Positions 1 to 11,948 of a DNA stretch of 64,000 nucleotides are shown here, one piece after another (within the stretch, counting starts at the first letter, position 1; every line of letters begins with the position of its first letter). The DNA lies in NCBI RefSeq assembly GCF_900156175.1, contig NZ_FTMV01000010.1:169993-233992 (forward strand). Reading direction: 5' to 3'. A program made the translations under genes and the position numbers. The notes beneath the pieces were generated by a model, which ran no database searches, had not been told where the DNA came from, and was given only the letters and a program-made list of their open reading frames with translations. This DNA comes from Janthinobacterium sp. TND4EL3 (lineage in GTDB: Bacteria > Pseudomonadota > Gammaproteobacteria > Burkholderiales > Burkholderiaceae_D).

Positions 1-12
1 AGACCATCCCCC

Positions 13-2691
13 TTAAAACGTATAGCTGCCGCGCAAGTACCAGGCGCGCCCGACCGGGTCCGTGTAGCGCGGGTCATAGCCTTTCTGGAACAAGGTGCCC
101 TGGTTCGAGAACGGCGGTTCCTTGTCGAACAGGTTCTTCACGCCGGCCGTCAGCAGCAAACCCTTCCACGCATAGCTGCCCGACACATTGAACAGGCTGT
201 ACGAGGGCACATCGTGCTTGTACTGCTCGGCAACATTATTCTGGTCCGTGTAGCCGGACTTGAACGATTGCGACACGGTGGCGCCCCAGTTGCCCTTGCG
301 CCAGTTCAGCGCGGCCGTATGTTTCCAGCGGAACACAGGATTGTTGTCCGCATAGCGGCCCACGTTGGCGATGAATTCGCCGCCGCGCTCGTTCTGGTAG
401 TCGTACTTGTGGGTCCAGGTGCCGTCCACCGACACGCTGAAATCGCCATAGGCACCGCGTACCAGGCGCGCATTCAGGCTCACGTCGATGCCGTCCGTCT
501 TGACTTCGCCGAGGTTGTCGTTCAGGTCCAGGATGGCGTAGGGCGAACCGTCGGGATTGCGCAGGAACAAGGCCTTGTATTTCGCGTAGTTGCCGAAGAT
601 CGATTGCTCGGGCAAGGATGAAATCTTGTCCTTCAAATGGATGTTCCAGTAATCGATGGCGAGCGTAACTTCCTGGATGGGTTCGACGACGACGCCGAAG
701 GCGAAGGTGGTGGATTTTTCCGGTTTCAGCTTCTCATTGCCGCCTTGCAGCTTGAACTGCTGCAAGTCGCAGTCGCGCAAGGGGTTGGCGCCAGGCTGCG
801 GCACGCCGCCGGGGCACAAAATCGGGTCGTCATAGGTATCGTTGGTATCGTTCTTCGATGGCGGCGCGTTCTTTTCAAACAGGGTCGGCGCGCGGAAACC
901 CGTGCTGGCCGAACCGCGCAGCACCAGCGCGCTGCTGGCCTGGTAGCGCAGGGCCAGCTTGGGATTGGTGGTACTGCCCACGTCGCTGTAATGGTCGAAG
1001 CGGGCCGCCAGCTGCACTTCCAGATCCTTGATCAATGGCAAGTTGACTTCGCCGAAGACGGCCTGGATCGTGCGCGCGCCGCTCTTCGAGAGCGAACCGG
1101 ACAGGCCGGAACTGGCGGCCTGGCCGGCGATGTCGCGGTTGACATTGAAGTCGGCCTTTTCGCGCCGCACTTCGCCGCCCAGGGCGATGGCCAGCGGGCC
1201 GCCGGCCAGCTGCATCAGGTCGCGGCTGCCCTTGACGTCGAAACCCGTGGTGGTGACCCTGGCGTTCTGCACTTCGCCGCGCAGGGCGGTGCTGGCCAGG
1301 TAGCTTTTTCCGGCCGCGTCCTGCACGCCAAACGGGTTCAGGATGCCATTGAGCACGCCGGCGGCAAAGCCCGCATCCTGCACATAGCCGTTCGTGAATT
1401 TTTCCGACGAATTGCTGATCGCATGGCTCAGGCCCGTCTTGTAGTCCCAGCCCGCCAGTTCGCCTTCCAGCGCCAGCACCAGACGGTCGGCCTTGCCGTC
1501 GGAATCGATCTGCCGCTGGCCCGCTTCCACGGGGCGCCAGTTGACGCTCAGGGGCTGGCCCGACAAGCCGGGCTGGGCCGGTACGCCGCCCGCATTGCCC
1601 GGATAGTATTTGCTGCTGATGGGCAGAATCAAGCCTGTTTGCGGCGGCGGTGCCGTGCGCGCCTTGACCTTGTTTTCCGAGTGCAGATATTCCACAGTGG
1701 CCAGGTGGCCGCCGCCCAGCTTGAAAGCGCCCTTGCCGAAGAAGGCGATTTGCTCCTGTGCCGGCAGATCGTCGATTTGCCGCGTGTAATCCTGGCGGCA
1801 GGTGCCGTTGGCCGGCACGGCCGGCACCGACAGCGGCGGCAGGCAGCCGCTGGCTGCGTAGGGGTTGCCGGCCAGGCCATCGCCGCCATTGGCGGCGGCG
1901 TCAAAATAATTGCCGGGGAAAGTGGTGCCGCTGGTAATGGACAGGCCGCGCGAAGGAACGATACCCGTTGCCGAGAAGGTGCGGTCTTGCGAGGTCAGTA
2001 CATTTTGCTTGTGGTAATCGACTACGCCAAAAATATTATAGCCGTCCGTGTCGAGCTTGCCGAAGCCCGTGGACAGGTTGATGCGGTGCTCGCCGGCGCC
2101 CTTGTGTTCGGGCGCGACCACTTCGGCCGTGATGTTCGTGACGTTGACCGAGCGCTTGGTGATGAAGTTGATGACGCCGCCGATGGCGTCCGTGCCGTAG
2201 ATGGCCGAGGCGCCGTCGCGCAGCACTTCGACGCGCTCGAGGGCGGCGATGGGAATGATGTTCAGGTCGACGCTGGCGCCGTCATACGGGTGGTTGGCGA
2301 TGCGCCGGCCATTGAGCAGCACGAGGGTCTTGTCGCCGCCCAGGCCGCGCAGGTCGGCGCTGGCCTGTCCGCCCGTGGGCAAGCCGCTGGTATTGCCGCC
2401 GACGGCATTGCCGCTGCCCATGCTGGAGGAGTTCGCGGGGATCTTGCTGAGCACTTCCTGGGCTGTCGTCAGGCCTTGTTTGGCGAAATCCTCGGCCTTG
2501 AAGATGGACAGGGGCGTGGCTGTTTCCGAGACGAGGCGCTTGATGGAGGAGCCGGTGACTTCGACTCTCTGCATGGCGGGGGGCTCGCCGGCGGCGCCGG
2601 TGTCCTGCGCCATGGCCGCATGGCCATACGCGCCGAGCAAGGCTGCGCACAGCAGGCGCAAGGTAGGGGAGGGATTGCGGGTGTGCGTCAT
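13..2691 (-). CDS. TonB-dependent outer-membrane receptor
   Basis: This is an 892-residue outer-membrane receptor that should import a large or scarce ligand using TonB energy. The start at 2691 follows a good AGGAG six bases upstream and opens directly on a signal peptide ending near AMAQ; the open frame extends further upstream but has no better start. The plug domain follows, with VEVTGSSIKR near the mature N-terminus, the LVLLNGRRI segment and the VEVLRDGASAIYGTDAIGG segment. The rest is a long beta-barrel ending in an aromatic residue (GSYTF), as usual for barrels. There is no N-terminal signalling (STN) domain. A receptor of the same subfamily lies just upstream on the same strand, but a terminator separates the two. 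The ligand is unknown; the neighbouring peptide importer makes a peptide-like substrate possible, which is only inference. Confidence 0.9.
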   Translation of the reverse strand: MTHTRNPSPTLRLLCAALLGAYGHAAMAQDTGAAGEPPAMQRVEVTGSSIKRLVSETATPLSIFKAEDFAKQGLTTAQEVLSKIPANSSSMGSGNAVGGNTSGLPTGGQASADLRGLGGDKTLVLLNGRRIANHPYDGASVDLNIIPIAALERVEVLRDGASAIYGTDAIGGVINFITKRSVNVTNITAEVVAPEHKGAGEHRINLSTGFGKLDTDGYNIFGVVDYHKQNVLTSQDRTFSATGIVPSRGLSITSGTTFPGNYFDAAANGGDGLAGNPYAASGCLPPLSVPAVPANGTCRQDYTRQIDDLPAQEQIAFFGKGAFKLGGGHLATVEYLHSENKVKARTAPPPQTGLILPISSKYYPGNAGGVPAQPGLSGQPLSVNWRPVEAGQRQIDSDGKADRLVLALEGELAGWDYKTGLSHAISNSSEKFTNGYVQDAGFAAGVLNGILNPFGVQDAAGKSYLASTALRGEVQNARVTTTGFDVKGSRDLMQLAGGPLAIALGGEVRREKADFNVNRDIAGQAASSGLSGSLSKSGARTIQAVFGEVNLPLIKDLEVQLAARFDHYSDVGSTTNPKLALRYQASSALVLRGSASTGFRAPTLFEKNAPPSKNDTNDTYDDPILCPGGVPQPGANPLRDCDLQQFKLQGGNEKLKPEKSTTFAFGVVVEPIQEVTLAIDYWNIHLKDKISSLPEQSIFGNYAKYKALFLRNPDGSPYAILDLNDNLGEVKTDGIDVSLNARLVRGAYGDFSVSVDGTWTHKYDYQNERGGEFIANVGRYADNNPVFRWKHTAALNWRKGNWGATVSQSFKSGYTDQNNVAEQYKHDVPSYSLFNVSGSYAWKGLLLTAGVKNLFDKEPPFSNQGTLFQKGYDPRYTDPVGRAWYLRGSYTF

Positions 2692-2819
2692 CTGACACTC
2701 CTGTGGCGTGGTCATGGGCCAAATGGCCTGCAAGGGAGTTTTACAGGCGAGCAGGAAGTAAGGTTTGCGCTGGCGCAATAGACGTGTGGATGGGCTGCGT
2801 TGAACCACAGTCGCAGACG

Positions 2820-2847
2820 AAAAAAAAGGCGGTGATTGCTCACCGCC
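2820..2847 (-). terminator. Intrinsic terminator of the upstream TonB-dependent receptor
   Basis: On the minus strand an eight-base-pair stem (GGCGGTGA / TCACCGCC) with a four-base loop is followed by eight T residues, 25 bases after the stop codon of the receptor ending at 2872. It separates the two receptor genes into distinct transcription units. Confidence 0.85.
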
Positions 2848-2871
2848 TCGCGTCAGGATACAGGTATCAGC

Positions 2872-5676
2872 TTAGAAGAACTTGTAGCTGGCGCCCAGTT
2901 TGAAGTAGCGGCCGATGGCGCCACTGGCATCCATCGGGTTGTAGCTCATGCCGCCGTAGGTCAGCGGGTCGAGCGGCGCGATCTTGTCGGTCACGTTGTT
3001 GATCGAGGCAAACAGTTGCAGCTGTTTGTTGACGTTCCAGCGGGTTGACAGGTCGAGCGTGGTGAACGAGGCCAGCTTGCAGCCGTTTGGCGCCGGCGTG
3101 CCGTTGGCCAGCTTGGACGCGCATGGGTCGCCTTCAAACTTGATATTTTTCATATCCGAACGGTAGTTCAGCACGCCGCTGACGTTCCAGTTGCCCAAGT
3201 CCCACGAGCCGGTCAAGTTGATCTTGTCCTTCGGCGTGCCGGCGCAGTTTGATGTATCACAATTGCCATGCGTGCCAGCGAACTGGTAGCGCACGGCGGC
3301 CGACTCGGCCCGCACCCACGAGGCGATGTGGGTCCAGGTCAGGCCGAACGTGGCGCGGCCGTAGTCACCCAGGCGCACGCGCTGCTTGACGTCCAGGTCG
3401 ATACCCTTGATCTCCGTGTAGCTGGAGTTGCGGTACGGCGCCTTGGTAATCAGCAAGGTGCCCGTGTTCGGCACTACGACGCCATTGATGGTCAGGTTGT
3501 TGTCGGAACGGATGGCCGTCGGCAGGGCGGCCGCTTCGTTGTACGGCAGCGGATTGATCTCGTTTTCACGCTTGATCTTCCAGGCGTCGAGCGACAGGCT
3601 GGTATCGTTGAAAGGATCCCATACGAGGCCCAGGGTATAGCCCTTGGATTTTTCCGGCTTGAGGGTGGGGTCGCCGACCTTGACGGCCGCCACTTGCAGT
3701 TCGCAATCGCTGGCATTGGCGCCCGGCAAGCGGTTCCCGCCCGGGCAGCGCACGGGATCTGTCACGGTCGAGGTACCCGTCGATTGCGAATCGGCATTGC
3801 TTTCCGCCGGGCCAGGCGCGCGGAAGCCTTCCGAATACGTGCCGCGCACGGCGAAGGTTTTCAGCGGCGTCCACTTGGCGCCCAGTTTCGGCGTGGTCGA
3901 CGAGAAACGGTCATATTTGTCGTAACGCAGGGCGCCCGACAGTTCCACCGTCTTGATCACGGGCGCCAGCACTTCGAAGAACACGGCCGAGACCTTGCTG
4001 TCGCCCTTGGCGGCCACGTAACTTGCGTTGATGGAGCCGTCTTGCGTGCCTGTCAGGGAAGGATTGTCGAGCTTGTCGCGGCGGTGTTCCGCGCCCACGG
4101 CCAGGCCCATTGCGCCGCCCGGCAACTGCATCAGCTCGCGCGATGCCTTGAAGTCGATGATGTCGAGCTTGGTTGTGGAATCGGAGGTGGCGTTCGTCAC
4201 CATCGCCGCGTACAGCGAGGCGGGATTCTTGTTCGCCTGCGCACCGATGTAGTAAGGGAAATACTTGCTGCTCGGACTGGAATCGCCCAAGGCCGCCTTG
4301 ACGACGGCCATGTTCAGCATGTTGCTGTAATCGAGGTGCAGTTTCGATTCCGAATGCGTGTAGCCGGCATCGTAGTCCCAGCCCATGGCGTTGCCCTTGA
4401 CGCCGAGCACGATGCGGTTGAACTCGTTATTGGCCTGGCGCGTGCTGGCGCCCACGTCGAAAGCCTGGTAGCGCACCCGCACCGGCACGCCATACGGATT
4501 TTGCGGGTGGTTGGCGGCCAGCAAGATGCTGGTGCCGCTGCCGGTACCGTAGTTGATGACGCCCGCCTTGTTGCCCGCGTTGGGCGGGAAGGCAACGGTG
4601 GGCGTGATCGATGGCGGTATCAGGGTGAAGGCCGTATCGCGCTTCGAGTAGCCCGCTTCCGCATACACCTGGGTATCGGCATTGACTTGCCAGGTGCCGC
4701 GCGTGTACAGGTTGATCGATTCGATCTTGGGCTGCATCGAGCGGAACTGGTCGTGGTGCCACAGGCAGCCGCCCTTTGGATCTTGCGGCGAGGAAACGGA
4801 CAAGCTGGAGCAGCCGGGCAGGGACACGTAATTGTTGGTGACGGGGTCGCGGATCAGGCCTGTCGGCGAGGCATTCGCATCGTTGTTGCCATTGATGTAG
4901 CCGCCGGCGAACTGGGTGTTGATCGCATAGCCATACGGACGCAGGTCGGCCTGGCCTATCCATTTGCGGTCGGCGCGGTCCTTGTTCATCAGCATGTCCG
5001 ATTTGGTGTATTCGGCGTTGATGACGAAGTTGTATTTGTCCGTGTCCAGGTTGCCCTTGCCGAAGGTCAGCGAGGCGCGGTGCTGCTGGGCGTCGCTGTC
5101 GCCGGAAATGCCCGTGTCGCCTTTCAGGGTCAGGCCTTCGAAGTCCTTGCGCAGGATGATGTTGACGACGCCGGCGATGGCGTCCGCGCCGTAGGTCGAC
5201 GAGGCGCCATCCTTGAGGATCTCGATGCGCTCGACGATCTGCATCGGCACGGTGGACAGGTCGGTAAAGCTCTTCTGGCCGTCATCGGCGCGCGCGAACG
5301 GCGCCATGCGCCGGCCATTGAGCAGCACCAGGGTCGAGGTGGCGCCCAGGCCGCGCAGCGAGATCGCCGTGGAACCGGCGGCAAAGCCGTTGCCGAAGCC
5401 TGTCGGCAGGGAACCGGCGCCATCGGCCGTCAGCGTTTGCAGGTATTCGGCGACGGTGGCCTTGCCCGATTTCATCAAGTCATCGCGGGTGATGACCTGT
5501 ACAGGCGATGCAGTCTCGGCCGTGGCCCGTTTGATGCTCGATCCTGTAATTTCCACCCGCTGCACATTGGCGTCTTGCGCCATTGCCGGCACGGCCATCA
5601 TGCCAAGGCTTACTGCTGCTACGCTACCTGAAAAGATCAGGCGTACGGAGCGGGACATCACTGTTTCCATCATCAT
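2872..5676 (-). CDS. TonB-dependent outer-membrane receptor
   Basis: This 934-residue TonB-dependent receptor belongs to the same subfamily as its downstream neighbour. The start at 5676 is chosen because GGAG lies eight bases upstream and it leads directly into a signal peptide ending AVPAMAQ; ATG codons at 5673, 5670 and 5658 are alternatives. The plug contains [21 protein letters not shown] and [19 protein letters not shown]. The barrel ends LGASYKFF with a terminal aromatic residue. No STN signalling domain is present, so transcriptional signalling through a FecR-type partner is not expected. The protein acts in the outer membrane with TonB-ExbBD; the ligand cannot be read from the sequence. 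It has its own terminator and a plausible promoter at 5729-5756. Confidence 0.9.
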   Translation of the reverse strand: MMMETVMSRSVRLIFSGSVAAVSLGMMAVPAMAQDANVQRVEITGSSIKRATAETASPVQVITRDDLMKSGKATVAEYLQTLTADGAGSLPTGFGNGFAAGSTAISLRGLGATSTLVLLNGRRMAPFARADDGQKSFTDLSTVPMQIVERIEILKDGASSTYGADAIAGVVNIILRKDFEGLTLKGDTGISGDSDAQQHRASLTFGKGNLDTDKYNFVINAEYTKSDMLMNKDRADRKWIGQADLRPYGYAINTQFAGGYINGNNDANASPTGLIRDPVTNNYVSLPGCSSLSVSSPQDPKGGCLWHHDQFRSMQPKIESINLYTRGTWQVNADTQVYAEAGYSKRDTAFTLIPPSITPTVAFPPNAGNKAGVINYGTGSGTSILLAANHPQNPYGVPVRVRYQAFDVGASTRQANNEFNRIVLGVKGNAMGWDYDAGYTHSESKLHLDYSNMLNMAVVKAALGDSSPSSKYFPYYIGAQANKNPASLYAAMVTNATSDSTTKLDIIDFKASRELMQLPGGAMGLAVGAEHRRDKLDNPSLTGTQDGSINASYVAAKGDSKVSAVFFEVLAPVIKTVELSGALRYDKYDRFSSTTPKLGAKWTPLKTFAVRGTYSEGFRAPGPAESNADSQSTGTSTVTDPVRCPGGNRLPGANASDCELQVAAVKVGDPTLKPEKSKGYTLGLVWDPFNDTSLSLDAWKIKRENEINPLPYNEAAALPTAIRSDNNLTINGVVVPNTGTLLITKAPYRNSSYTEIKGIDLDVKQRVRLGDYGRATFGLTWTHIASWVRAESAAVRYQFAGTHGNCDTSNCAGTPKDKINLTGSWDLGNWNVSGVLNYRSDMKNIKFEGDPCASKLANGTPAPNGCKLASFTTLDLSTRWNVNKQLQLFASINNVTDKIAPLDPLTYGGMSYNPMDASGAIGRYFKLGASYKFF

Positions 5677-5728
5677 TCTTGAAACTCCGAAATAAGCCAG
5701 GCTGGCCGTTTTACGGCGCAGCGTCGCT

Positions 5729-5756
5729 AGTCTAAAAAAGATTGCTGCGTCGGCAA
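5729..5756 (-). promoter_or_regulatory. Possible sigma-70 promoter of the TonB-dependent receptor
   Basis: On the minus strand TTGCCG and TAGACT are spaced by 16 bases, about 55 bases upstream of the chosen receptor start. The match is moderate and is offered only as the best candidate in this interval. Confidence 0.35.
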
Positions 5757-6277
5757 TCACTGTGGATGCTTCGGCGCACTTGTGTGGCCGCAATCGATAA
5801 GACCATTTGCCGAGAAAGCTTGTCAACGCGCATATCCAGCCTTTCATCATGGAAACAACAGTGTTTTTTATAATGTTGGCATGTTTCAGTATTGATAATT
5901 ATTTTGATGTTGCGCTGCGCTATGCGTTTTCCGCCTGCGAATAAAAAGTGGGCCCATTCACGGACGTAAGGGTTTCTACCAATGCGCTTTTCCGTGGTTT
6001 CGACAGGCCTATGTTGCAGCGCGGAAGATTTTCCTTGTGGAGCGGGTGCTTGTTGCTGTGCTCGCCAGAAGTGCTGCGGCTTTTCGCCCGGCATGCCAAA
6101 TATGCGTTATCGTTACGCGTTTTCCAGCGTGTCCAAGCATAGGCGCGGCTGGCTGCGAACAAGGCATAGATCTTGCGAGGATGGACTGGTTTTGGCGGTG
6201 GAATCCTGTATCCCAGGGGGAAGCCAGTACAAGCGCACCAATACGGTGCGACGGATAATCGAGATGAAGGGTATTAC
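5757..6277. other. Intergenic region between divergent receptor and ABC importer genes
   Basis: About 520 bases without a credible gene. It is more AT-rich near 5860-5910, where a TATAAT (5869-5874, plus strand) stands without a good -35 element. The promoters of the divergent importer operon should lie here, but I cannot place them firmly. Confidence 0.5.
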
Positions 6278-8116
6278 ATGAAGTCACCATGGATGCGGCG
6301 CGTGGCGCTGCTCGCCTGCCTGGCCACCCTGCCGTTGGCCGCCACTGCCGTTGACGCTGCCCCCGCGGCGGCGCCGGTGAAAACCTTGCGCTATATCCTG
6401 CCGGCCGCCGAGACGGGTTTTGACCCGGCCACCGCGCGCGACCTGTATTCGAACCACATCACGCAGGCCGTCTTCGACACCCTGTACACGTATGACTACC
6501 TGGCGCGTCCCGTCAAGGTGGTGCCCGGCGCGGCGGCCGCCATGCCGGAAGTGTCCGCCGACGGCAAGACCTATACCATCCGCCTGAAAAAAGGCATCCT
6601 GTACACGCCCGACGCCGCGTTCGGCGGCAAGCGCCGCGAACTGACGATGGCCGACTATGTGTATTCGTGGAAGCGTTTGTTCGACCCGCGCCTGGCGTCG
6701 CCGCACAGCTGGCTGTTCGAAGGCAAGGTGGTGGGCCTGGACGACCTGGCCAAGGAGGCGGCCAAGTCGAACAAGCTCGACTACAACAAGAAAGTGGCCG
6801 GGCTGGAAATCCTCGACCCGTACACCCTGCGCATCACGCTGACCAAGACCGATTTCAATTTCCCCATGATCCTCGCCTATGTGCCCACGGCCGCCGTGGC
6901 GCGCGAAGTGGTGGAGAAATACGGCGACGTGAAGGGCGAAGTGGGCTCCAACCCCGTTGGCACCGGCTATTACACCTTGGGCGAATGGACGCGCGGCAAC
7001 CGCATCGTCCTGAACCGCAACCCGCAGCACTTGCCGGAAACGTGGAATTTCATGGCCGGCGACGACCCGGACGACCAGCGCATCGTGCGCCAGATGCAGG
7101 GCAAGCGCATTCCCGCCATCGACCGCATTGAAATTTCCGTGATGATCGAAGACCAGTCGCGCTGGCTGTCGTTCCAGAGCGGCGGCACGGACGTGTTCTG
7201 GCTCGACGGCCCGCTGGCGCCGAAGGCATTGCTCAATGGCAAGCTGCGCCCCGAACTGGCCGAGAAGGGCGTGCAACTGTCGCGCCTGCTGGACCCGGAA
7301 ATCAGCTATTACTACTGGAATATGGAAGACCCGACCCTCGGCGGCTTCAGCAAGGAAAAGATCGCCCTGCGCCGCGCCATTGCCATGGCGCACAATATCG
7401 ACGAAGAAATCCGCATCATCTGGAATGGCCAGGCCAAGCGCCTCGACTATCCGATCCCGCCCGGCGTCGTCGGCTACGACCCGCACTACAAATCCCTGCT
7501 GCAATACGATCCCGTGCTGGCGAATAAACTGCTCGATAAATTCGGCTACAAGAAGGGCGCCGACGGCTGGCGCACCTTGCCGGACGGCAAGCCACTGCTG
7601 ATCCGCTACGCCTCGCGCAACGAAGCGAACGGCGTGCTGCAGGCGGAAATGTGGCGCAAGACGTATAACTCGCTGGGCATCCGCATGGAAAACGACCGCA
7701 TGATCTTTTCCGACATTCTGAAGACGGAAAAGCAGTGCAAGATGCAGACGCGCACGGCGCCGTGGCTGGCCGACTATCCGGACGGCGACAACTTCATGCA
7801 GCTGTTCTACGGCCCCAACACGCACCAGAACAACAACGGCTGCTACCAGGACCCCGAGTACGACAAATGGTACGCGGCCAGCCAGGCCATGCCGGCCAGC
7901 CCCGAGCGCGACGAGCTGTTCCACAAGATGGCGCGCCGCCTGGAAGTCAATGCGGGCGCCCTGATCGGCTATGCGCGCTACCGCAACATGCTGGCGCAAA
8001 AGTCGGTGCTGGGCTACAAGAAGCACCCTATCCTGTTCCAGGAGTGGGCGTATATGGATATCGACAGCACGGGGGCGCCGGTGGCGCCAGCCCCTGCGGC
8101 TTCGGCGAATAAATAA
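6278..8116 (+). CDS. ABC transporter periplasmic substrate-binding protein (peptide class, SBP_bac_5)
   Basis: This 612-residue protein is the periplasmic receptor of the importer encoded by the next three genes. The start at 6278 follows AAGG and opens on a signal peptide cleaved near AVDA. The mature part has the family 5 solute-binding layout, with the early GFDPATARDLYSN and YTIRLKKGILYTPDAAFGG segments and the late LFYGPNTHQNNNGCY segment. The length fits oligopeptide-binding proteins such as OppA or YejA. The gene order (binding protein, two permeases, fused double ATPase) resembles yejABEF, but the substrate is not defined by sequence. A short Pro/Ala-rich tail ends the protein. The next gene follows after 40 bases with its own ribosome-binding site. 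Confidence 0.9.
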   Translation: MKSPWMRRVALLACLATLPLAATAVDAAPAAAPVKTLRYILPAAETGFDPATARDLYSNHITQAVFDTLYTYDYLARPVKVVPGAAAAMPEVSADGKTYTIRLKKGILYTPDAAFGGKRRELTMADYVYSWKRLFDPRLASPHSWLFEGKVVGLDDLAKEAAKSNKLDYNKKVAGLEILDPYTLRITLTKTDFNFPMILAYVPTAAVAREVVEKYGDVKGEVGSNPVGTGYYTLGEWTRGNRIVLNRNPQHLPETWNFMAGDDPDDQRIVRQMQGKRIPAIDRIEISVMIEDQSRWLSFQSGGTDVFWLDGPLAPKALLNGKLRPELAEKGVQLSRLLDPEISYYYWNMEDPTLGGFSKEKIALRRAIAMAHNIDEEIRIIWNGQAKRLDYPIPPGVVGYDPHYKSLLQYDPVLANKLLDKFGYKKGADGWRTLPDGKPLLIRYASRNEANGVLQAEMWRKTYNSLGIRMENDRMIFSDILKTEKQCKMQTRTAPWLADYPDGDNFMQLFYGPNTHQNNNGCYQDPEYDKWYAASQAMPASPERDELFHKMARRLEVNAGALIGYARYRNMLAQKSVLGYKKHPILFQEWAYMDIDSTGAPVAPAPAASANK

Positions 8117-8156
8117 GCGACGCCGCTTTTAACACCATATACGACAAGGAATCATT

Positions 8157-9095
8157 ATGTTTGCTTATATCCTGCGCCGCTTGTGGCAGATGCTGCCCAC
8201 CATGCTGGGCGTCGTCCTGCTGGTGTTTATATTGTTTAACTGGGTGGGCGGCGACCCCGCCTACATCCTGGCCGGCAAGATGTCTAGTGCGGAAAGCATC
8301 GCCAACATCCGCCGCCAGCTGGGCGTCGACCAGCCGTACTACGTGCAGCTGTGGATCTTCATCAAGCAGATCGTCACCTTTGATTTCGGCCAAAGCTGGG
8401 CCACGGGCGAAACCGTGTCGCACATCATCACCTCGCGCCTGGGCCCGTCCATGATGGTCTTGATTCCGCTGACCGTGCTGGAAACGTTCTTCGGCGTGGC
8501 GCTGGCGCTGGCCATCGCGTTTGTCCGCGGCTCGCTGACGGACCGCATGGTGATGATCGCCTGCACGGTGGGCATGTCGATTTCCATCCTCGTCTACATC
8601 ATCGTCTTCCAGTACGGCTTTGCCTACAAGCTGGGCCTGTTCCCCGTGCAGGGCTGGGGCGACAGCTTCTGGGAAAACCTCTTGCGCTATTCCACCTTGC
8701 CGATCCTCATCGGTCTGGCCGTGTCGATTGCGCCCACCCTGCGCCTGTTCCGCACCTTCGTGCTGGACGAGGCGAACCAGGATTACGTGCGCACGGCGCG
8801 CGCCAAGGGCTTGAAGGAAGGCCGCATCATGTGGGTCCACGTGCTGCGCAACGCCGCCATTCCCATCATTACCTACGTGATGTCGAACTTGCCGGCCCTG
8901 CTGATCGGCGCCTTCCTGCTGGAACGCTTCTTCGGCATCCCCGGCATCGGGCGTGAAGTGATCCTGGCCGTCGAGCGCAGCGATTTTCCGGTGATCAAGG
9001 CGATCACCGTGTATGTCGCCGCCGCCACCATGCTCTTCAACCTGCTCACCGACCTGCTGTACCAGGCGGTCGATCCTCGCGTACAACTGAAGTAG
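8157..9095 (+). CDS. ABC transporter permease, DppB/OppB/YejB type
   Basis: This 312-residue inner-membrane permease should form the translocation channel together with the next gene. An N-terminal membrane segment (LWQMLPTMLGVVLLVFILF) leads into a family-typical extracytoplasmic stretch, followed by several hydrophobic segments. The cytoplasmic EAA loop is visible near residues 203-228 (DEANQDYVRTARAKGLKEG), which docks on the ATPase. AAGGA lies a few bases before the ATG. It is nine bases from the next permease, so co-transcription with it is expected. Confidence 0.92.
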   Translation: MFAYILRRLWQMLPTMLGVVLLVFILFNWVGGDPAYILAGKMSSAESIANIRRQLGVDQPYYVQLWIFIKQIVTFDFGQSWATGETVSHIITSRLGPSMMVLIPLTVLETFFGVALALAIAFVRGSLTDRMVMIACTVGMSISILVYIIVFQYGFAYKLGLFPVQGWGDSFWENLLRYSTLPILIGLAVSIAPTLRLFRTFVLDEANQDYVRTARAKGLKEGRIMWVHVLRNAAIPIITYVMSNLPALLIGAFLLERFFGIPGIGREVILAVERSDFPVIKAITVYVAAATMLFNLLTDLLYQAVDPRVQLK

Positions 9096-9104
9096 AAAGA
9101 GACG

Positions 9105-10220
9105 ATGTCGAAACCTCATACATCGCCCGGCCTGTGGGCCCTGGCGTGGCGCCGTTTGCGCGGCGACAAGATTGCAATGGTATCGCTGGCCGTGGTCGGC
9201 GCTTTTTTCCTGCTGGTGCTGGCGTCCGCCAGCGGCCTCGTGGCGGCGAACTGGGAAGACGAAGTGGCCGTCAGCTACGCGCCGCCCACCTTTGTCGGTG
9301 CCGACAAGGATGCGGCCGGTGCCGGCGACGGCGCCATTCCCCAGTCCGACGAGCGCAGCGCGCCCACTCCCGTCAACGTGCTCGACCCGCTGGCCGACGA
9401 CATCGCCGAACTGCGCGCGCAGATGGGCAGCAACCCATCGGCCGGCGTCGAGATGTACGGCGTCACCGACCCGCTGGCCGACGACTTGACGGCCTTGCGC
9501 GCCGGCATGGGCAAGACGAAGAAGTTGATCGCGCACAAGGCGTCCACCTTGCCGTTCGGCGCCGACAAATGGGGCCACGACATCGTGCAGAAAACCATCA
9601 AGGGCGGCGAGACGTCGATCGTCGTGGGCCTGGTGGCCGCCTTGCTGGCCGTCGTGCTGGGCACCTTGTTCGGCGCCGTGTCCGGCTACTTCGGCGGCAT
9701 CGTCGATGACTTTTTTAACTGGTTCTACAGCATTTTTACCTCAATTCCATCGATTTTGATGATCTTGACGGTGGCGGCCGTGCTGCAGCAGAAGGGCGTG
9801 CTGACCATCGTGCTGATCCTCGGCTTGACGGGCTGGACGGGGCCGTACCGCCTGATCCGCGCCGAATACATCAAGCACAAGGCGCGCGAATACGTGATGG
9901 CAGCCGACGCCATCGGCGCTTCGCACTGGCGCAAGATGTTCTCGCACATCTTCCCGAACGTGAGCCACGTTGCCTTGGTGCAAATGTCGATTCTCGTGGT
10001 GGGCTTCATCAAGGCGGAAGTGATCCTGAGTTTCCTCGGCTTTGGCGTGCCGGTAGGCACCGTCTCGTGGGGCAGCATGCTCAACGAGGCACAAAATGAA
10101 CTGATCCTGGGCAAATGGTGGCAGCTGACGGCCGCCGCCACGGCGATGGCCGTGCTGGTGACGGCGTTCTCGCTGTTTACCGATGCCTTGCGCGATGCGC
10201 TCGACCCCAAAGTGAAATAG
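9105..10220 (+). CDS. ABC transporter permease, DppC/OppC/YejE type, with an internal duplication
   Basis: This 371-residue inner-membrane permease is the partner of the preceding one. A first membrane segment is near residues 24-45; the transport core with five further segments begins near residue 165 and contains the EAA loop EYVMAADAIGASHWRKM. Between them lies an extended, probably periplasmic, insertion. Within it the motif DPLADD-x(3)-LRAxMG occurs twice (nucleotides about 9388-9432 and 9469-9513), a short internal duplication not usual for this family. It is followed almost directly by the ATPase gene, whose ribosome-binding site AGGAG overlaps the stop codon. Confidence 0.9.
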   Translation: MSKPHTSPGLWALAWRRLRGDKIAMVSLAVVGAFFLLVLASASGLVAANWEDEVAVSYAPPTFVGADKDAAGAGDGAIPQSDERSAPTPVNVLDPLADDIAELRAQMGSNPSAGVEMYGVTDPLADDLTALRAGMGKTKKLIAHKASTLPFGADKWGHDIVQKTIKGGETSIVVGLVAALLAVVLGTLFGAVSGYFGGIVDDFFNWFYSIFTSIPSILMILTVAAVLQQKGVLTIVLILGLTGWTGPYRLIRAEYIKHKAREYVMAADAIGASHWRKMFSHIFPNVSHVALVQMSILVVGFIKAEVILSFLGFGVPVGTVSWGSMLNEAQNELILGKWWQLTAAATAMAVLVTAFSLFTDALRDALDPKVK

Positions 10221-10229
10221 GAGTTGCTC

Positions 10230-11921
<1,692 letters not shown>

Positions 11922-11948
11922 GGGCATTTTTACGGTAAGATAGCGCCC

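Noticed and set aside
637..2781. Long plus-strand open frame opposite the first TonB receptor
   Set aside because: It is the shadow of a high-GC receptor gene; the minus strand has a signal peptide, plug motifs and ribosome-binding site, and the plus frame has none.
3268..5631. Long plus-strand open frame opposite the second TonB receptor
   Set aside because: Composition artefact (Arg/Ala/His/Gly-rich) antisense to a clearly recognised receptor.
5869..5874. TATAAT on the plus strand as the importer promoter
   Set aside because: No acceptable -35 at the right distance, and it would give a leader of about 400 bases.
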